A DNA stretch of 64,000 nucleotides from Bidens hawaiensis (lineage: Eukaryota; Streptophyta; Magnoliopsida; Asterales; Asteraceae), in assembly GCA_021521415.1 (NCBI GenBank), contig JAIQDT010009017.1, forward strand, positions 18,931 to 82,930, read 5' to 3'. This document shows, piece by piece, positions 12,473 to 25,167 of the stretch (the first letter of the stretch is position 1; every line of letters starts with the position of its first letter). The notes beneath the pieces were generated by a model. That model was given only the letters and a program-made list of their open reading frames with translations. It was not told the DNA's origin and did no database searches. The translations under genes were made by a program, and so were the position numbers.

Positions 12473-12700
12473 AACATCCCCACACTTAAGTCTTTTTCGT
12501 CCCTGAAAAAGTCTAATGCAGTTGGATCAGAATCAGAAAATACAGTCTCAAAAACATATAGGTTAATTTTTTAAAGATTAGAAGAACGCAAAAACCACGA
12601 TCACCGATATTGTTATCCACTTAAACCCATGCCTTAATCTTTACCGGGAGAAATAAGATCCGACAATAATATTACTCAGTGGTTAACACAATAATACCCT
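12473..12700 (-). other. Array spacer 1 with polypurine tract
   Basis: 228 bp. The minus strand reads AAGTGTGGGGATGTT directly before LTR 1. The other end lacks a recognisable PBS. No coding capacity. Confidence 0.8.
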
Positions 12701-14460
12701 TGATGTGTGTATAATGATGCTCTCAAAACTAAGCTTTAAGTTTATTAAACGAAAATCCTAAAGAAACCACACAAAACCGGCAAGTGTACCGATCACTAAT
12801 AGCATAGCACTAAGGAAGTCTGAGTATCAAACACAAGGACACTTGAAAACGTTAATGATACTTAACCCTAACCAAGACTCACCTAAGAATATTTAAATGA
12901 TTTTTAATATAATTAACTACTTAACCTAACTTACTTTAACTAAATTAATTAACTAGACTTAACTTAACTTAACTAAACTCTTAACAAAACTTGAAAACTT
13001 GACTGCAATCGGAGAAAACGTCTACCTAGGTAAGAATCATATTGAAGGTATAATGAGCTAATGGATTGAGAATCTCACGACACCGGTTCCAAAGGATGAC
13101 ACAACTAAGGTTCACTCAAGAAAGCTAGATCGCCTCTTAGTCTCACTAACAAACTCTAACTTACACTTAGTTGATTTTAAGAACAAACCGGGAAACGAAT
13201 TGTTAAAGTGCTCTATTGTCGACTCTCATCTCGGTCTCACCGACACACTACCCTAATGGAGAAAAATACTACGCAACCAAGGATAGATGAACAATTTAGT
13301 TTAACTTAAACTAGATCCACTAATCGCTCAAAAACCCAAACCCGATAAGAACCGAACCCGCTCTCGCGCGGTCCTAATCCTAACAAGTAAAAGCTAAGAG
13401 ACGACCTTACTTCATATCACCTCTCGGGCTCTAAGAAGGTGTTCACCCGCTGATGATATTCAATTAATACCCTCACTTAAACCCTACGGTTGATCACCCC
13501 GCAAACAAACCCTAAACACAAAGTAAAGAGTTCTAACAAGCAACAATCAATCAAAACTTATTCAATTAATCAAAGCTAGAGGTATATGAGTATAATTAAT
13601 AAATTCACAGCCACTAAACACAACCTAATTCAATGTTAAACCAAACTTTTCATTAAAAATTCAAGTCATGATAATCAACAATCCATATTACTCATTAAAA
13701 CCTAACAATAATCATCTAACCTAGGTAGAACTAAGAAGATTAGCCACTCATGATTTTTGGACAGCAGGTATACATCAATGTAAACACCATATTAATCATC
13801 ACAAACATCATTAAAATCATTCAACAATCTATGCTAATCAATAACAACTCAAACCTTAACTCAATTGCAAAATAAATCAACTTTAAAGTTCAAAATCAAA
13901 GAGTTATGAATACTAACAAGAACACAAGGTTTATGAATATTATACTCAAGATTAGGGATGAGTTTTATGATGAAAATTAATCCATAGCTGATGTCCAAAG
14001 TCTCCTTTAGTCTCGTTTTTCTTCACTTGGTCACCCAAGATGCAAAAACGACTTTCTTTTAACCCTAGAAGCTGTCGAACGGAAGTTTTATGACTGGTTG
14101 CTGCTGATTTCAGGATTTAGGGGCTGTTAGGGTTATTTTTTTCCTAGTTGGCTGCTGATTTCGGGATTGATGGCTGTTAGGGTTCTTATTTTCTTCAATT
14201 GACTTAATATATTATGCATAAAAGGCTTGGATCTTGTGGGCTTGGGTCGGGCCTTGAGTTGTAGTCTTCAAAATTGATCAGAAAGGACCATAGAATCTTC
14301 AAACTTTACTCTTTTCTCCATTAAAACTCATAACCTACAATTAATATTCAATCTTTGTAAGATCATGCAAAAACCATCCTTAACTCTTATTTATTAAACT
14401 AAAAAGCTATTAAATCATGATAAAACGATAAGGAAAGTAAGTGTGTTTTACAACACATCA
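12701..14460 (-). repeat. Array LTR 2
   Basis: 1760 bp with the same termini, very close to LTR 3. Confidence 0.9.
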
Positions 14461-14688
14461 AACATCCCCACACTTAAGTCTTTTTCGTCCCTGAAAAAGT
14501 CTAATGCAGTTGGATCAGAATCAGAAAATATAGTCTTAAAAACATATAGGTTAATTTTTTAAAGATTAGAAGAACGCAAAAACCACGATCACCGATATTG
14601 TTATCCACTTAAACCCATGCCTTAATCTTTACCGGGAGAAATAAGATCCGACAATAATATTACTCAGTGGTTAACACAATAATACCCT
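14461..14688 (-). other. Array spacer 2 with polypurine tract
   Basis: 228 bp, almost identical to spacer 1, with the same polypurine tract. Confidence 0.8.
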
Positions 14689-16452
14689 TGATGTGTGTAT
14701 AATGATGCTCTCAAAACTAAGCTTTAAGTTTATTAAACGAAAATCCTAAAGAAACCACACAAAACCGGCAAGTGTACCGATCACTAATAGCATAGCACTA
14801 AGGAAGTCCGAGTATCAAACACAAGGACACTTGAAAACGTTAATGATACTTAACCCTAACCAAGACTCACCTAAGAATATTTAAATGATTTTTAATATAA
14901 TTAACTACTTAACCTAACTTACTTTAACTAAATTAATTACCTAGACTTAACTTAACTTAACTTAACTAAACTCTTAACAAAACTTGAAAACTTGACTGCA
15001 ATCGGAGAAAACGTCTACCTAGGTAAGAATCATATTGAATGTATAATGAGCTAATGGATTGAGAATCTCACGACACCGGTTCCAAAGGATGACACAACTA
15101 AGGTTCACTCAAGAAAGCTAGATCACCTCTCAGTCTCACTAACAAACTCTAACTTACACTTAGTTGATTTTAAGAACAAACCGGGAAACGAATTGTTAAA
15201 GTGCTCTAATGTCGACACTCGTCTCGATCTCACCGACACACTACCCTAATGGATACGAATACTACGCAATTAAGGATAGAGGAACGATTTAGTTTAACTT
15301 AAACTAGATCAACTAATCGCTCAAAAACACAAACCCGACAAGAACCGAACCCGCTCTTGCGCGGTCCTAATCCTAACAAGTAAAAGCTTTGAGACGACCT
15401 TACTTCCTATCACCTCAAGGTCTCTAAGAAGGTGTTCACCCGCTGATGATATTCAATTAATACACTCACTTAAACCTTACGGTTGATCACCCCGCAAACA
15501 AACCCTAAACACAAAGTATAGAGTTCTAACAAACAACAATCAATCAAAACTTATTCAATTAATCAAAGCAAGAGGTATATGAGTATAATTAATAAATTCA
15601 CAGCCACTAAACACAACCTAATTCAATGTTAAACCAAACTTTTCATTAAAAATTCAAGTCATGATAATCAACAATCCATATTACTCATTAAAACCTAACA
15701 ATAATCATCTAACCTAGGTAGAACTAAGAAGATTAGCCACTCATGATTTTTGGACAGCAGGTATACATCAATGTAAACACCATATTAATCATCACAAACA
15801 TCATTAAAATCATTCAAAAATCTATGATAATCAATAACAACTCAAACCTTAACTCAATTGCAAAATAAATCAACTTTAAAGTTCAAAATCAAAGAGTTAT
15901 GAATACTAACAAGAACACAAGGTTTATGAATATTATACTCAAGATTAGGGCTGAGTTTTATGATGAAAATTAATCCCTAGCTGATGTCCAAAGTCTCCTT
16001 TAGTCTCGTTTTTCTTCACTTAGTCACCCAAGATGCAAAAACGACTTTCTTTTAACCCTAGAAGCTGTCGAACGGAAGTTTTATGACTGGTTGTTGCTGA
16101 TTTCGGGATTTAGGGGCTGTTAGGGTTATTTTTTTCGTAGTTGGCTGCTGATTTCGGGATTGATGGCTGTTGGGGTTCTTATTTTCTTCAATTAACTTAA
16201 TATATTATGCATAAATAGCTTGGATCTTGTGGGCTTGGGTCGGGACTTGAGTTGTAGTCTTTAAAATTGATCAAAAAGGCCCCTAGAGTCTTCAAACTTT
16301 ACTCTTTTCTTCATTAAAACTCATAACCTACAATTAATATTCAATCTTTGTAAGATCATGCAAAAACCATCCATAACTCTATTTATTAAACTAAAAAGCA
16401 ATTAAATCATGATAAAACGATAAGGAAAGTAAGTGTGTTTCACAACACATCA
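14689..16452 (-). repeat. Array LTR 3
   Basis: 1764 bp; the extra bases come from one additional aactt unit near 14950. Followed by acacc and the remaining part of the copia-1 LTR. Confidence 0.9.
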
Positions 16453-16635
16453 ACACCGATATCCATTTCTCTATATTATGAACGGCCAGCCTATAATAAA
16501 CCTAATTACATTGTTTATATAGGCACTACACATAAGCCAAAACAACCCAAAAGCCCACCGGGATCCAAGAGATATTGGTTTACAGTATAAGACCAATATC
16601 AAGTAGAAACCATATAATACTAGCCCAACAGCTTC

Positions 16636-18202
16636 AACGAATGGGATGTTGATGTGGAGCTGCTTGAATAGCTCAAGGAATTTATCGTATTGAGCCTCCA
16701 ACTATTCTCTCTTTAAAGGCGTTGGATAAGGAACTGTAGGAACATAGATTCTGACTTGTTCCTTTGGTCGTGCGGTACTTTCTAGGACTAGCCTCTCTGG
16801 CACGTCTTCAGGAATCTCAGCCTCCTTCTCTGTGGTTGTTGGTTCTGAGGTTGGTTCCGTAACCATAGTGGTTTTGCCACTCTTCAAAGTGACAACATTT
16901 ATAGTTACGTCCAGGCTATTCATTGTGTTGCTTGGAAGGCCACCTGGTTGTCTCTTATAGAACGGTTGAGCAAGTTGACCCACTTAAGTCTCAATGTTTT
17001 GCAAGTGTGTCTTCTAATTTCTTAGCTCTGTCTCATTCTTTTGGAATCTCTTTTCGGTTAGTCGGTTCCTTTGCTCAACTAGCTTGTTTTCACTTTCAGT
17101 GTTGGCCCACAACTGTGTTAAAATACTATTTGTTGTGGTTTCGTTAGTTGTTTGTTGATTGGAACTTGGCTCTTGGTTATGGTATTGAGGTTTGGGTTGG
17201 GAAGTTTGGTTTTGGTTGAAAGGACATTTGTCAAACCCAGGTGATGCTTGGTTGTTTGCTGCACCCGTCTAGCTGAAATTAGGATGATTCCTCCAACCAG
17301 GGTTGTATGTATTCCTATAGGAGTTGTTTTGTCAGCTTATGAAATCGACTTCTTCAACCATCATGCTCTGCTAGTAATAATTTGTTTTGTGTTCGCCCCT
17401 CACACGTGTCGCACATGGTCTATGCTTTCACCAACTCTGTTTCTGGTTGCTCAAATTTCTTTGAGAGTGCTTTGAATTATGAAGTGACAAGAGTGTTGGA
17501 GTCAATTTGGTGCATACCCTTGTGTGATGGTGTGGATCTTGGTGGGTTGTAAGCGAAGTTTTTCTTGGCAAATTTCTCCAAAATTTTGAATGCTTCGTTT
17601 GGAGATTTGGTTCTGAGATCCCCACCAGCAATTTGGTCGATTGCCTTCTTGGTTTGGCTTAATTGGGCTTCGAATAATGTTTGGACTTGGAGCCATTTGT
17701 TCAACCCATTGTGTGGATATATTCTTAGAAAGCTCGTGTATCTCTCCCAGGCTGCGTGCAGTGACGTATCTTCGTCAGTTTTGAATCTGGTGATGCTGGC
17801 TCAGTACTTTGCGGTTTTGTCTGGTGAAAAGTATTTTAGGAGGAACTGCTCTACCATCTAGTCCCAATCGGTAATGGTGCCAAATGGTAGTGACTCTAAC
17901 CAATCCAAGGCACAGCGTCGAGAGAAAAAGAGAAAAAGCTTAAGACTAATTTGGTACTCATAGCAGTTTTGTTTTTTGAAAGTACCGCAGATTTGTAAGA
18001 CTCAGGAGATATGAGACAAGGGATCTTCATCGAGAAGCCCATGGAATTGAACAAAATTTTCCACCATATGAATGGTGTTGGATTTGATTTCGAAGTTTTC
18101 AGTGATTTCCGGTGGTGCCACGCCATTACCATAGCCTTCGAGAGTCGGCTTGACGTTTTGGTTCATGTTAGGGTCATTCTCTGGCCCATTTTGTGCCGCC
18201 AT
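16636..18202 (-). pseudogene. Athila/Tat-like Ty3/gypsy gag, broken
   Basis: Minus strand. The N-terminal part has MAAQNGPENDPN, then NFEIKSNTIHMVENFVQFHG (typical gag start in this lineage), SLHAAWERY near 17750, KWLQVQTLFEAQLSQ and GGDLRTKSPNEAFKILEKFA (17550-17700). The C-terminal part GQLAQPFYKRQPGGLPSN and TLKSGK (about 16860-16980) ends in QYDKFLELFKQLHINIPFVEA, cut by the copia-1 LTR at 16630. Frameshifts and stops lie near 18000, 17870, 17480, 17000 and 16700. Gag packages the RNA; protease and RT would lie beyond copia-1, outside the window. Confidence 0.85.
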
Positions 18203-18500
18203 GTTTTGTTCTGTTGTGTTTTCTTCGGTTGTTATGTCCGCAAACGCCTCGTTTTCGATTGTCTCATCTACTACACATGAAGGTGACGTTCGGATAATGA
18301 AAATGGTGAAACAAGCTCAGGTGTGGTTGTGGTGGACATTCATTACTTAAGAAACTATATAAAGAAACTAAACAAGTAGAAATGAATAAAAAGTAAAGCG
18401 GAAATAAATAAACTCTTTTTTTTAAATAAACTAAGATTTTTGAACAATTATAAACAACAGTTAAAATAGAAACTCGGATCGTTCTTAAAATTTTTACCGT
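18203..18500 (-). other. Leader of the Athila/Tat-like element
   Basis: About 300 bp between gag start and PBS, AT-rich in its outer half. I see no ORF or motif. Confidence 0.6.
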
Positions 18501-18519
18501 GTCCCCATTAACGGCGCCA
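18501..18519 (-). other. Athila/Tat-type primer binding site
   Basis: Minus strand TGGCGCCGTTAATGGGGAC, very close to the TGGCGCCGTTGCCGGGGAC site usual in Tat/Athila elements, six bases inside the LTR at 18526. Confidence 0.88.
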
Positions 18520-18525
18520 AAAACT

Positions 18526-20399
18526 TGATGTGTGTGCGGTGTATATAAATATTTGATAATTTTTCACACGAAATCAGGTTTTAAAAATGTTATTTTCACC
18601 TAAACTTAATAAAACACACACAAATGGAAAGTGTACCAATCGTATACGTAATATAGTCGCGGTAAGAACCGAGTATCAATCCGTGGACACGTAAATCTCA
18701 GTACTAAATCTTTGCATTTAAAATAACCATAAGAAATGATCTTAAAACTTTTTGTTTTTTAAAGTAACTTATAAGAATAATTTAAAGCGAGTAAAAAATG
18801 ATAAATGAGAGATTCAAGATTTAAAAACTATCACCTTAACTTTAGAATCCACTTGATTTCTAATGATTGTAAACTCAAATATATGATAAATTCACGATTT
18901 TAATTTTTTATGAGAAAGAGTAGTTACTAGTTATAGATAACTATTTCCTTGATTTTTTGGAAAACTAGTATGAATTATACAAACTAATCACCTCAAATCA
19001 TAATTGTAAGTGAACCTTTATGTTGGTATTTAAGGATATAGATTATCCAAAACTCAAATCTAACAACCGGTCGGAGAGATCAAATGAAAAAAAATCTAAT
19101 CCACCTATGTTTGATTAAGTTAGACAAAGTTCAAGTATTCCTTTGATTATGAATTTTCAATCTAAGTGTAATATCAAAATAGTTGTGTTAACAAAACTTA
19201 TAATATTACTTAATTAGAATATCAGTTCGAAACAAATGTTCAATATTTTCAAATCTAAACACGATGATATGTGTTTGACCAATTTTCATGTTAGCATACA
19301 AGAATTATTTTAACTATTTGTAGATTAAAATTTATAAAGTTGCATGAACAACATTTATAAATAAATGATAAAATCAGGAGTCTTTCAACATAACAAGACA
19401 TACCATTTATAGTTCTTATATACTAATATGAATTGTTTAAACACAACATTTCATCAAAAGATAACCAAGAACTAGTCATTATTTCAAAATAAAATTATCA
19501 TATATTTTTTCAAACCATCAAATTTATCAAGTTTCATCATTAGTTAAGGTGATATAAAGAGTTTAGCTCATGAAATAATGAAATATACATCAAAATAGAA
19601 GAACATAGCATTCATAATTAACTTTAATATAATCTTACTAAAATAACTAAGCTAGATGAGTACGTAAATGCTTAGAACTCCTTCTAGATGTTGTTTGGAT
19701 CTTCAAGAGCTTCTTCTTGCCTTCAATCTTCTTGAATAAAGGTGTTAAGAGAGTGGTTTTTGTGTATGAAATTCGGTATATCCACAAGTGAGCACAAAAG
19801 GCCAATTTATAGGCAAACTGATGCAGGACGCATGGGGCATGTCTCGGTAGGCACAACCCGGTGTTGATCCCCAAATCTCTGACAGAATGTCTCTTGTACT
19901 TGAAGCATGTGCACATAGTTGATCATGGGGTTGTACCAATTCAGGCATGGGGTGTGTTTATCCTTGTCAGAATAGAATAATACTTTTTGCTTTCGTCATG
20001 TTAGGCATGGGGTTGTGCCAAAATGGGCATGGGGTTGTGCTTGACAAGACATTGGGTTGTGTCTTCCTAGGCATCGGGTGTGTTAGACCTCACTAGATGA
20101 CAAATTGTATTTTTTTTTTCCTTTTGTTATATTAGACACCAGGTTGTGCCTAAATGAGCACAGGGTTGTGCCTGACTAGACATGGGGATGTGTCTTCCTG
20201 GGCATGGGGCATGCTTAGCGTCTGGAAGTTTATTTCATCACCTATTCTTCAAGAAAATTGCTTGTTTCTCGTTTATTAGCACGTTTATCTCTGGGAATTC
20301 AAATTAAAAACTTAAGTATCATTTCTAACTAAAATTCCCAAGAAATATCAAATATTGGAGCGTATTTTATGTATAAAAGATGTATAAATTTGTGTACAT
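18526..20399 (-). repeat. Athila/Tat-like 5' LTR
   Basis: Starts TGATGTGTGTGCGG, like the array LTRs, and shares with them the aagtgtaccaatc...gagtatcaatccgtggacac stretch near 18625-18690, so both belong to one LTR family. The right end is uncertain; 20399 (...tgtgtaca) is the best candidate by length. It contains a degenerate minisatellite at 19929-20216. Confidence 0.65.
19929..20216. repeat. Degenerate minisatellite in LTR, unit ggcatggggttgtgcc
   Basis: At least eight copies of a 16-22 base unit built on ggcatggggttgtgcc, interrupted by about 50-base AT-rich stretches. Inside a retroelement LTR. Confidence 0.8.
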
Positions 20400-21985
20400 A
20401 AAGTAGATCTCAACTTTCCAAGTTCTCTTATATGTGACTAAGTTTGTGATGGCTTGTTAACTACCATATGATAAGGATTAGCTTAGAGCTAGAGAGTGGT
20501 CGAAGCTTATGATTATGCATGAGTTGCTTTATCGGTAACATCGATGAACTCACTGATACAACACCGTGGTATTGTTCAAATCATGAGTATCGATGTATGG
20601 TCATAAGTAAATTTAAACAAACTATGTCAAAAGGCATGAAATTATGGGGGTGGTAGTTGAGATGATACTTGTGATGATATCTCAAACCTATGACGAAAGC
20701 AATAGCATTTATTTATTTGGGATGATTGCGATTATATCTCAAACTGTGTAGATTTGTAGAAAGGAAAAGCTTTTCTTTATCCAGTAAGTAAGTTGGATAC
20801 AAGAAAAGAAAGAGCTTACCATAGTAATTAAAAGAAAGAGATTTTTTTATGCCATTAGTACGTTGGACGATGTCATCCAATAAAACTTTAATGTGGGGTG
20901 TCTTGCATTTGAACTTGGAATGTTTGGCAATAAAGATTATTGCAAACATGTAACCTGGTGGAGTACATAATGGCTATAACGAGCTAATTGGAGATTAGAC
21001 TCGAATGCCAATTGGTTGAAATCAGTATCTAGCTAGATTTATGATATTGGCATAATGGAGATGTTTATGCCTAAAAAATGAGAACTGCGTTCTTCAAAAG
21101 ATGGTCGTTATAATAGGATTTGGGGTGAATCTTGAGGTTATAATCTTAGAAGATGATAACAGGCTTGGAAGTTAATAACACATCATAACAACTCATCTTA
21201 ATTGTGCAATTATCTAGTATTGACTTGACGAAGGCATAGAAAATGATTTTGGATCCAACAAGCTGAGAGTTGATGAAAGATGGAGTTGTGGAATGAGACT
21301 AAAGCATAGGAAAATGTGAGTGCAATGGAAAACCTAACCTATGAGATTGGAGATCCCAAGATCTTGGTTCAATAGGACAACCTAACTACATGAACTAAGG
21401 GTCGTCACTATGGGGGCATAGCGTATGTATAAGTTGACACATAAGCTAATATCCATATCCTCCTAAACAATGAAAGGTGTTTAAATAATGTCCTAGTCCA
21501 TTCCTGTGATAGCCAGTGACAAAGGGGAGGCTAAGCATAACATATGGTTAATGATATAGGGATCATGATAACCATTGTGCTTTTAATGATTTGAAGTTCA
21601 AATCAACTATGTGATGGTTAATGACATGTGGTTCATGGTAACCATAATGATTTGAGTATCAAATCATTTATGTGAGAGAGAAGTGGTGCCACTTCTTATT
21701 GATTTGTGGGGGGTGAAAATCCTAGAGCTCTTGCAGAACCAGACTAGTGTTCCATGACTAGAACAGACATGACAATGAGGGGTTAACTAGACCAGGAAGA
21801 TTGTTGTGTGAAATGTAATAACGTCTACATCAAAAGGTGATTGGTTCAAGGACACCGCGTATACCAACCATTAAGAGACAAAGTATGTTTCAAAAAGGAA
21901 GGTTCAAGGCTAACGCTACCTATCCTGCAACGCTCAACCGCTGTAACTTTATTTGAAATGTAAGTGAATGGATCGATCTCCATCC
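20400..21985 (+). pseudogene. Decayed interior of a plus-strand Ty1/copia element (copia-B)
   Basis: No intact ORF and no readable RT or integrase motif. Orientation and type come from the PPT and LTR that follow (21986 onward). The sequence just before the PPT (ggatcgatctccatccatg) is like the 3' ends of plant copia elements. Interpretation is weak for the individual 1.6 kb; I see heavy decay only. Confidence 0.4.
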
Positions 21986-21996
21986 ATGTGGGGGAC
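21986..21996 (+). other. Copia-B polypurine tract
   Basis: atgtgggggac directly before TGCTTAAAATTTTGGGC, the usual PPT/3' LTR junction of plant copia elements. Confidence 0.75.
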
Positions 21997-23602
21997 TGCT
22001 TAAAATTTTGGGCAATAACTAATATTAATTAGTACTTGTTACTAATTGATAAATAAATTAGTAACATATCCAAAGAGTAAAAAATAATGTGATATCGATA
22101 CTCTAAAGTGTGTAGTTGAGAACTTGAACATTGATAAAAATATAAATGGGTTTGTCCCACATTGGTAGAGCGTTTGAGAGCCACCTTAGCATTTTTGGTG
22201 GTTGAACCATGTGACATGTATTGATTGTGTAACGAGTGTGTGACAAGTGTTATAGATGATGACATGTGTCATGAACCCGTGATGAGTCACAAGCTAGGTG
22301 TTGTCTCCTGGTTGTCCGCGCTCCACGTGCTGCCAAGTATCAAACTCATTGGTGAGTGATATATTGATAATTATATATATTTCCCTTGTATATTTAATGT
22401 ATTATTTTATTATTTTTTTCGTTTTTAGTTAGAATTTTTATACTACTAAAATATTTGTATTTTATAGGTTCTCTAAGTTGTACGTGGTTGAAAAGGGAGA
22501 AAAACAAGTCAAAATAATTTTAAACGAGAAGTCGGAACGAATTCGGAAGGAACCAGAGAGATAGTCGGTCGTACCGGCCAATGGCCGGCCCTCTTGGGTA
22601 TGTTTGGGTATGTCGCGTCGCACGGCCAGCATAGGCCTTTCAAGTCGCACGACGCCTAGAGCCTAAATTTCCAGAATATTTTGCGTTATGTCAGGTTTAT
22701 GACCCAGTTGCACTATATAAACACCCTTAACCTTAACCTGAAAAATAAGCTTCACCATGTTTTCCTTATTGATTGTTTTCCTTGATTTTCTGATGCTAGG
22801 CTAAACGTTATAGACTGCCTAGGCTATCGATGAACCTCTGTTAATGTTTAATTTTATTTGGATTATGTTTTTCGTTATGGTTTTATGAATTAGTAAATGG
22901 TTTTGTTTTGTTTTATTTAATGAACATGTGTGTTTGGTTTTGATAGATTAGTTTTATTGTTCCACATTATCCTTGGTGAGTGTTTCATAGAAAAGGATTT
23001 TGTTAGGTTATCTACTGTGTGTTTTTGACTAATTATTATATATATTAATTTTCAACTTTCTTGAGCATTAAGGGTTGTATCCTTAGCTCAAGGAGTTGTA
23101 CCATTTACTTCACATATATAAAACACAAACCTTTTAGCTTTTTTCTTTCTATTAGTTACATTTCAGTTTAACATTTGCGTGTAAACACGCCACAACGGAC
23201 GTGCGTGATTGAACGTTTTACATTTAATTTTCGTTAGGTTTAACAGTCTCGATGCAAAGTACGGGTCTACTCCTTTCAAAACACAGCTTGATCAAAACGA
23301 TTTAACATTACTTTTTCATGGTTCTACGCCCCCACCGCATCGCGGGGGGCTTGATACTAGTTTATTATTAAATTCAAATAAGATCATAGGAATAATTAAT
23401 TAAACAAATAAAAGTGTATTGCTAACCTAAAGAGTTGTAAAGTGATAGGTTATTTGTTAGATCTTTGTTGAGTAAGATTGCTAGATCTAGTTATTCTTAA
23501 GGAGTCCGTCTAGGTTTTATTGGTTAACATTGTACATCGATTCGATTGAATTTATTGAACTACCTTTGATTTTCACGCTGTAAGGTAGAATTTCATTACA
23601 AA
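21997..23602 (+). repeat. Copia-B 3' LTR, right part lost or displaced by LARD-2
   Basis: Begins TGCTTAAAATTTTGGGC. A TATA box (tatataaa, 22714-22721) lies after a CACGTG-containing stretch (about 22320) in promoter-like spacing. A GC-rich patch with a loose palindrome (ccccaccgcatcgcgggggg) lies at 23330-23349. Ends at LARD-2; the true LTR end is not visible. Confidence 0.55.
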
Positions 23603-24900
23603 TGGCACACCCCAACCTATGACGGAAATGTCAGGGCGTGAGCTGATTGCTCACAGCTCTCAAGGTACTATCATGCAAAATTTAAAATGACAATATCTAT
23701 TTAATTTAATTAAGTATCCAGATAAATTCAAATAAAAAATACAACTCATTAAACAACTAATGAAAATAAATCTAAGTCTTGTTTACAATTCTTCTAACTT
23801 AAATCTTCACTAACTCTTCGCCAAATCTTGCAACTAGTTCAAACAATAACCTACATATGCGTATAACATATAAAGGTTTCTCAGCAGCACATGTTGAGTG
23901 AATAAGACACCAGTTTAAGACACTACAATAATACTATATAATAAATAAACAAAGATACAAACTGTTCCTGTGAGATAAGCAGTTAAGTCATAGCACATAC
24001 ACAATTAAATCATAAAGAAGGAACTCAACCAATTCCATATAAATGGACATTGGTTACCAAGCAAGGACTAAACCGTTGCCATAAAAATGGACATCGGTTG
24101 CCGAAAATAGTCGTATGATCATACTATAACGAGGAACTTCACCAAAAATGTGTTCAAATAAAGCAAAAGTAAGCAAATAGCATGTAAGGCATAAACTGAT
24201 ATACACACAAGAATTATACATCTGCGGTTTTTGAATAGTATATAATAGATAAATATTGTAAATACGCATATGTCCCCAAAAGATATAAAATAAGTAAAAA
24301 AGGGGAGTGAAATACTCACTTTGGTGATTAAGCAAAAGATATGATTCGTTAACCTATAAAGGTAGATCAAGCTCTTCGGGACAAATATCAATGAGAAATC
24401 CTAGATAAAAATAATTGCAGAAAAAATAAATATGGATTGAATATGAAGCTAAGACTAGATAGGGAATTCGGGATTTGATGATCGAGTATCCTTACAAAAG
24501 TTTTATTACTTAGACATATTATTAATTTAATTAACATAGTTTTTTCATAAATAATATAATTTAATTATATACAATACTTAAAAAACACTTAAATAAATAT
24601 TTATAATACTTTATAGCTTATGTAAAGAAGTTTTCTTAATTCAATCAAAAAATACGTTTAATATATTTATATATATTTTCATTATTAATAAAGATTTCTT
24701 TTAAATTAAATAGTATTAATAATAATTAATAGATAATACATAATTTATACAACTAAAATATTTTATAAAATACTTAATAATTATGTAAAATAATAAGATT
24801 TAATCTATATTTTGATTATGTATTTTAAACAAACAAAACGTTTTTAAATTTTTAACATTTATAAAACCTTTATCAAATTTTCCTTTTTTATAAAATAAAA

Positions 24901-24902
<2 letters not shown>

Positions 24903-24942
<40 letters not shown>
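24903..24942. repeat. TA microsatellite
   Basis: About 20 TA units; the right LARD-2 LTR has only a short TATAATATAA here (about 31847), so the run expanded after LTR duplication. Confidence 0.95.
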
Positions 24943-24945
<3 letters not shown>

Positions 24946-25104
24946 AACTAAGATTTGGAAACAAAATTAGTTAGAATGACGGTTATAAAAAAAACTGGTT
25001 AATAATGTATTTATAATGTTTGCAACATAGATTAAATATGTAAATATATAACATAATGATTAAATGTGTTAAAAAAGTAAAATATCTAAAAACCGGGCTG
25101 AAGT

Positions 25105-25167
25105 GGCTGAACCTGCACTCCCAGCCACAAACAGCCTTAACCCAACGACACACAACCAACTGCTCCA
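25105..25167 (-). other. tRNA-like segment, LARD-2 left LTR (degraded B box)
   Basis: Minus strand TGGAGCAGTTGG (25167-25156) fits an A box. The partner at 25115-25105 is a decayed B box. The right LTR copy at 32025-32088 keeps a better B box. Confidence 0.4.

Larger units (their letters stand above)
10713..16452 (-). mobile_element. Triple-LTR array (LTR-int-LTR-int-LTR), Athila/Tat-type LTRs
   Basis: Three near-identical LTRs of 1760, 1760 and 1764 bp are separated by two near-identical 228-bp spacers. Every LTR starts TGATGTGTGT and ends ACACATCA, and the whole array is flanked by acacc at 10708-10712 and 16453-16457. Each spacer has AAGTGTGGGGATGTT on the minus strand next to the lower-coordinate LTR, a polypurine tract of the Athila/Tat kind, so the orientation is minus. 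No gag, no pol and no TGGCGCC-type PBS are present. LTRs 2 and 3 share variants that differ from LTR 1. Confidence 0.92.
1..16630 (-). mobile_element. Copia-1: SIRE/Maximus-like Ty1/copia retrotransposon, 3' part outside window
   Basis: Minus-strand copia element running from its 5' LTR (right end 16630) through leader, gag, protease and integrase to the window's left edge. The LTR starts TGTTGGGC on the minus strand and ends GGACTTACA at 10532. Outside 16630 lies gcttc, the likely target duplication, and directly after it gypsy gag/protease-linker coding sequence resumes. The element is broken by two later insertions, 690-5975 and 10713-16452. Each is flanked by its own 5-bp duplication, so native copia sequence reads across both. 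Long gag with two zinc knuckles and a coiled coil between them suggests the SIRE lineage. The coding parts carry many stops and frameshifts. Confidence 0.85.
10532..16630 (-). repeat. Copia-1 5' LTR, split by the triple-LTR array
   Basis: Two pieces, 10532-10712 and 16453-16630, together about 354 bp of native LTR once the array and one acacc copy are discounted. On the minus strand it starts TGTTGGGCTAG and ends GGACTTACA. At its outer end follow gcttc and gypsy gag-linker coding sequence. Confidence 0.8.

Noticed and set aside
10713..16452. Satellite DNA with a 1.99-kb monomer.
   Set aside because: The units have LTR termini, a PPT in the spacers and a target duplication around the whole, so a retroelement array explains it better.
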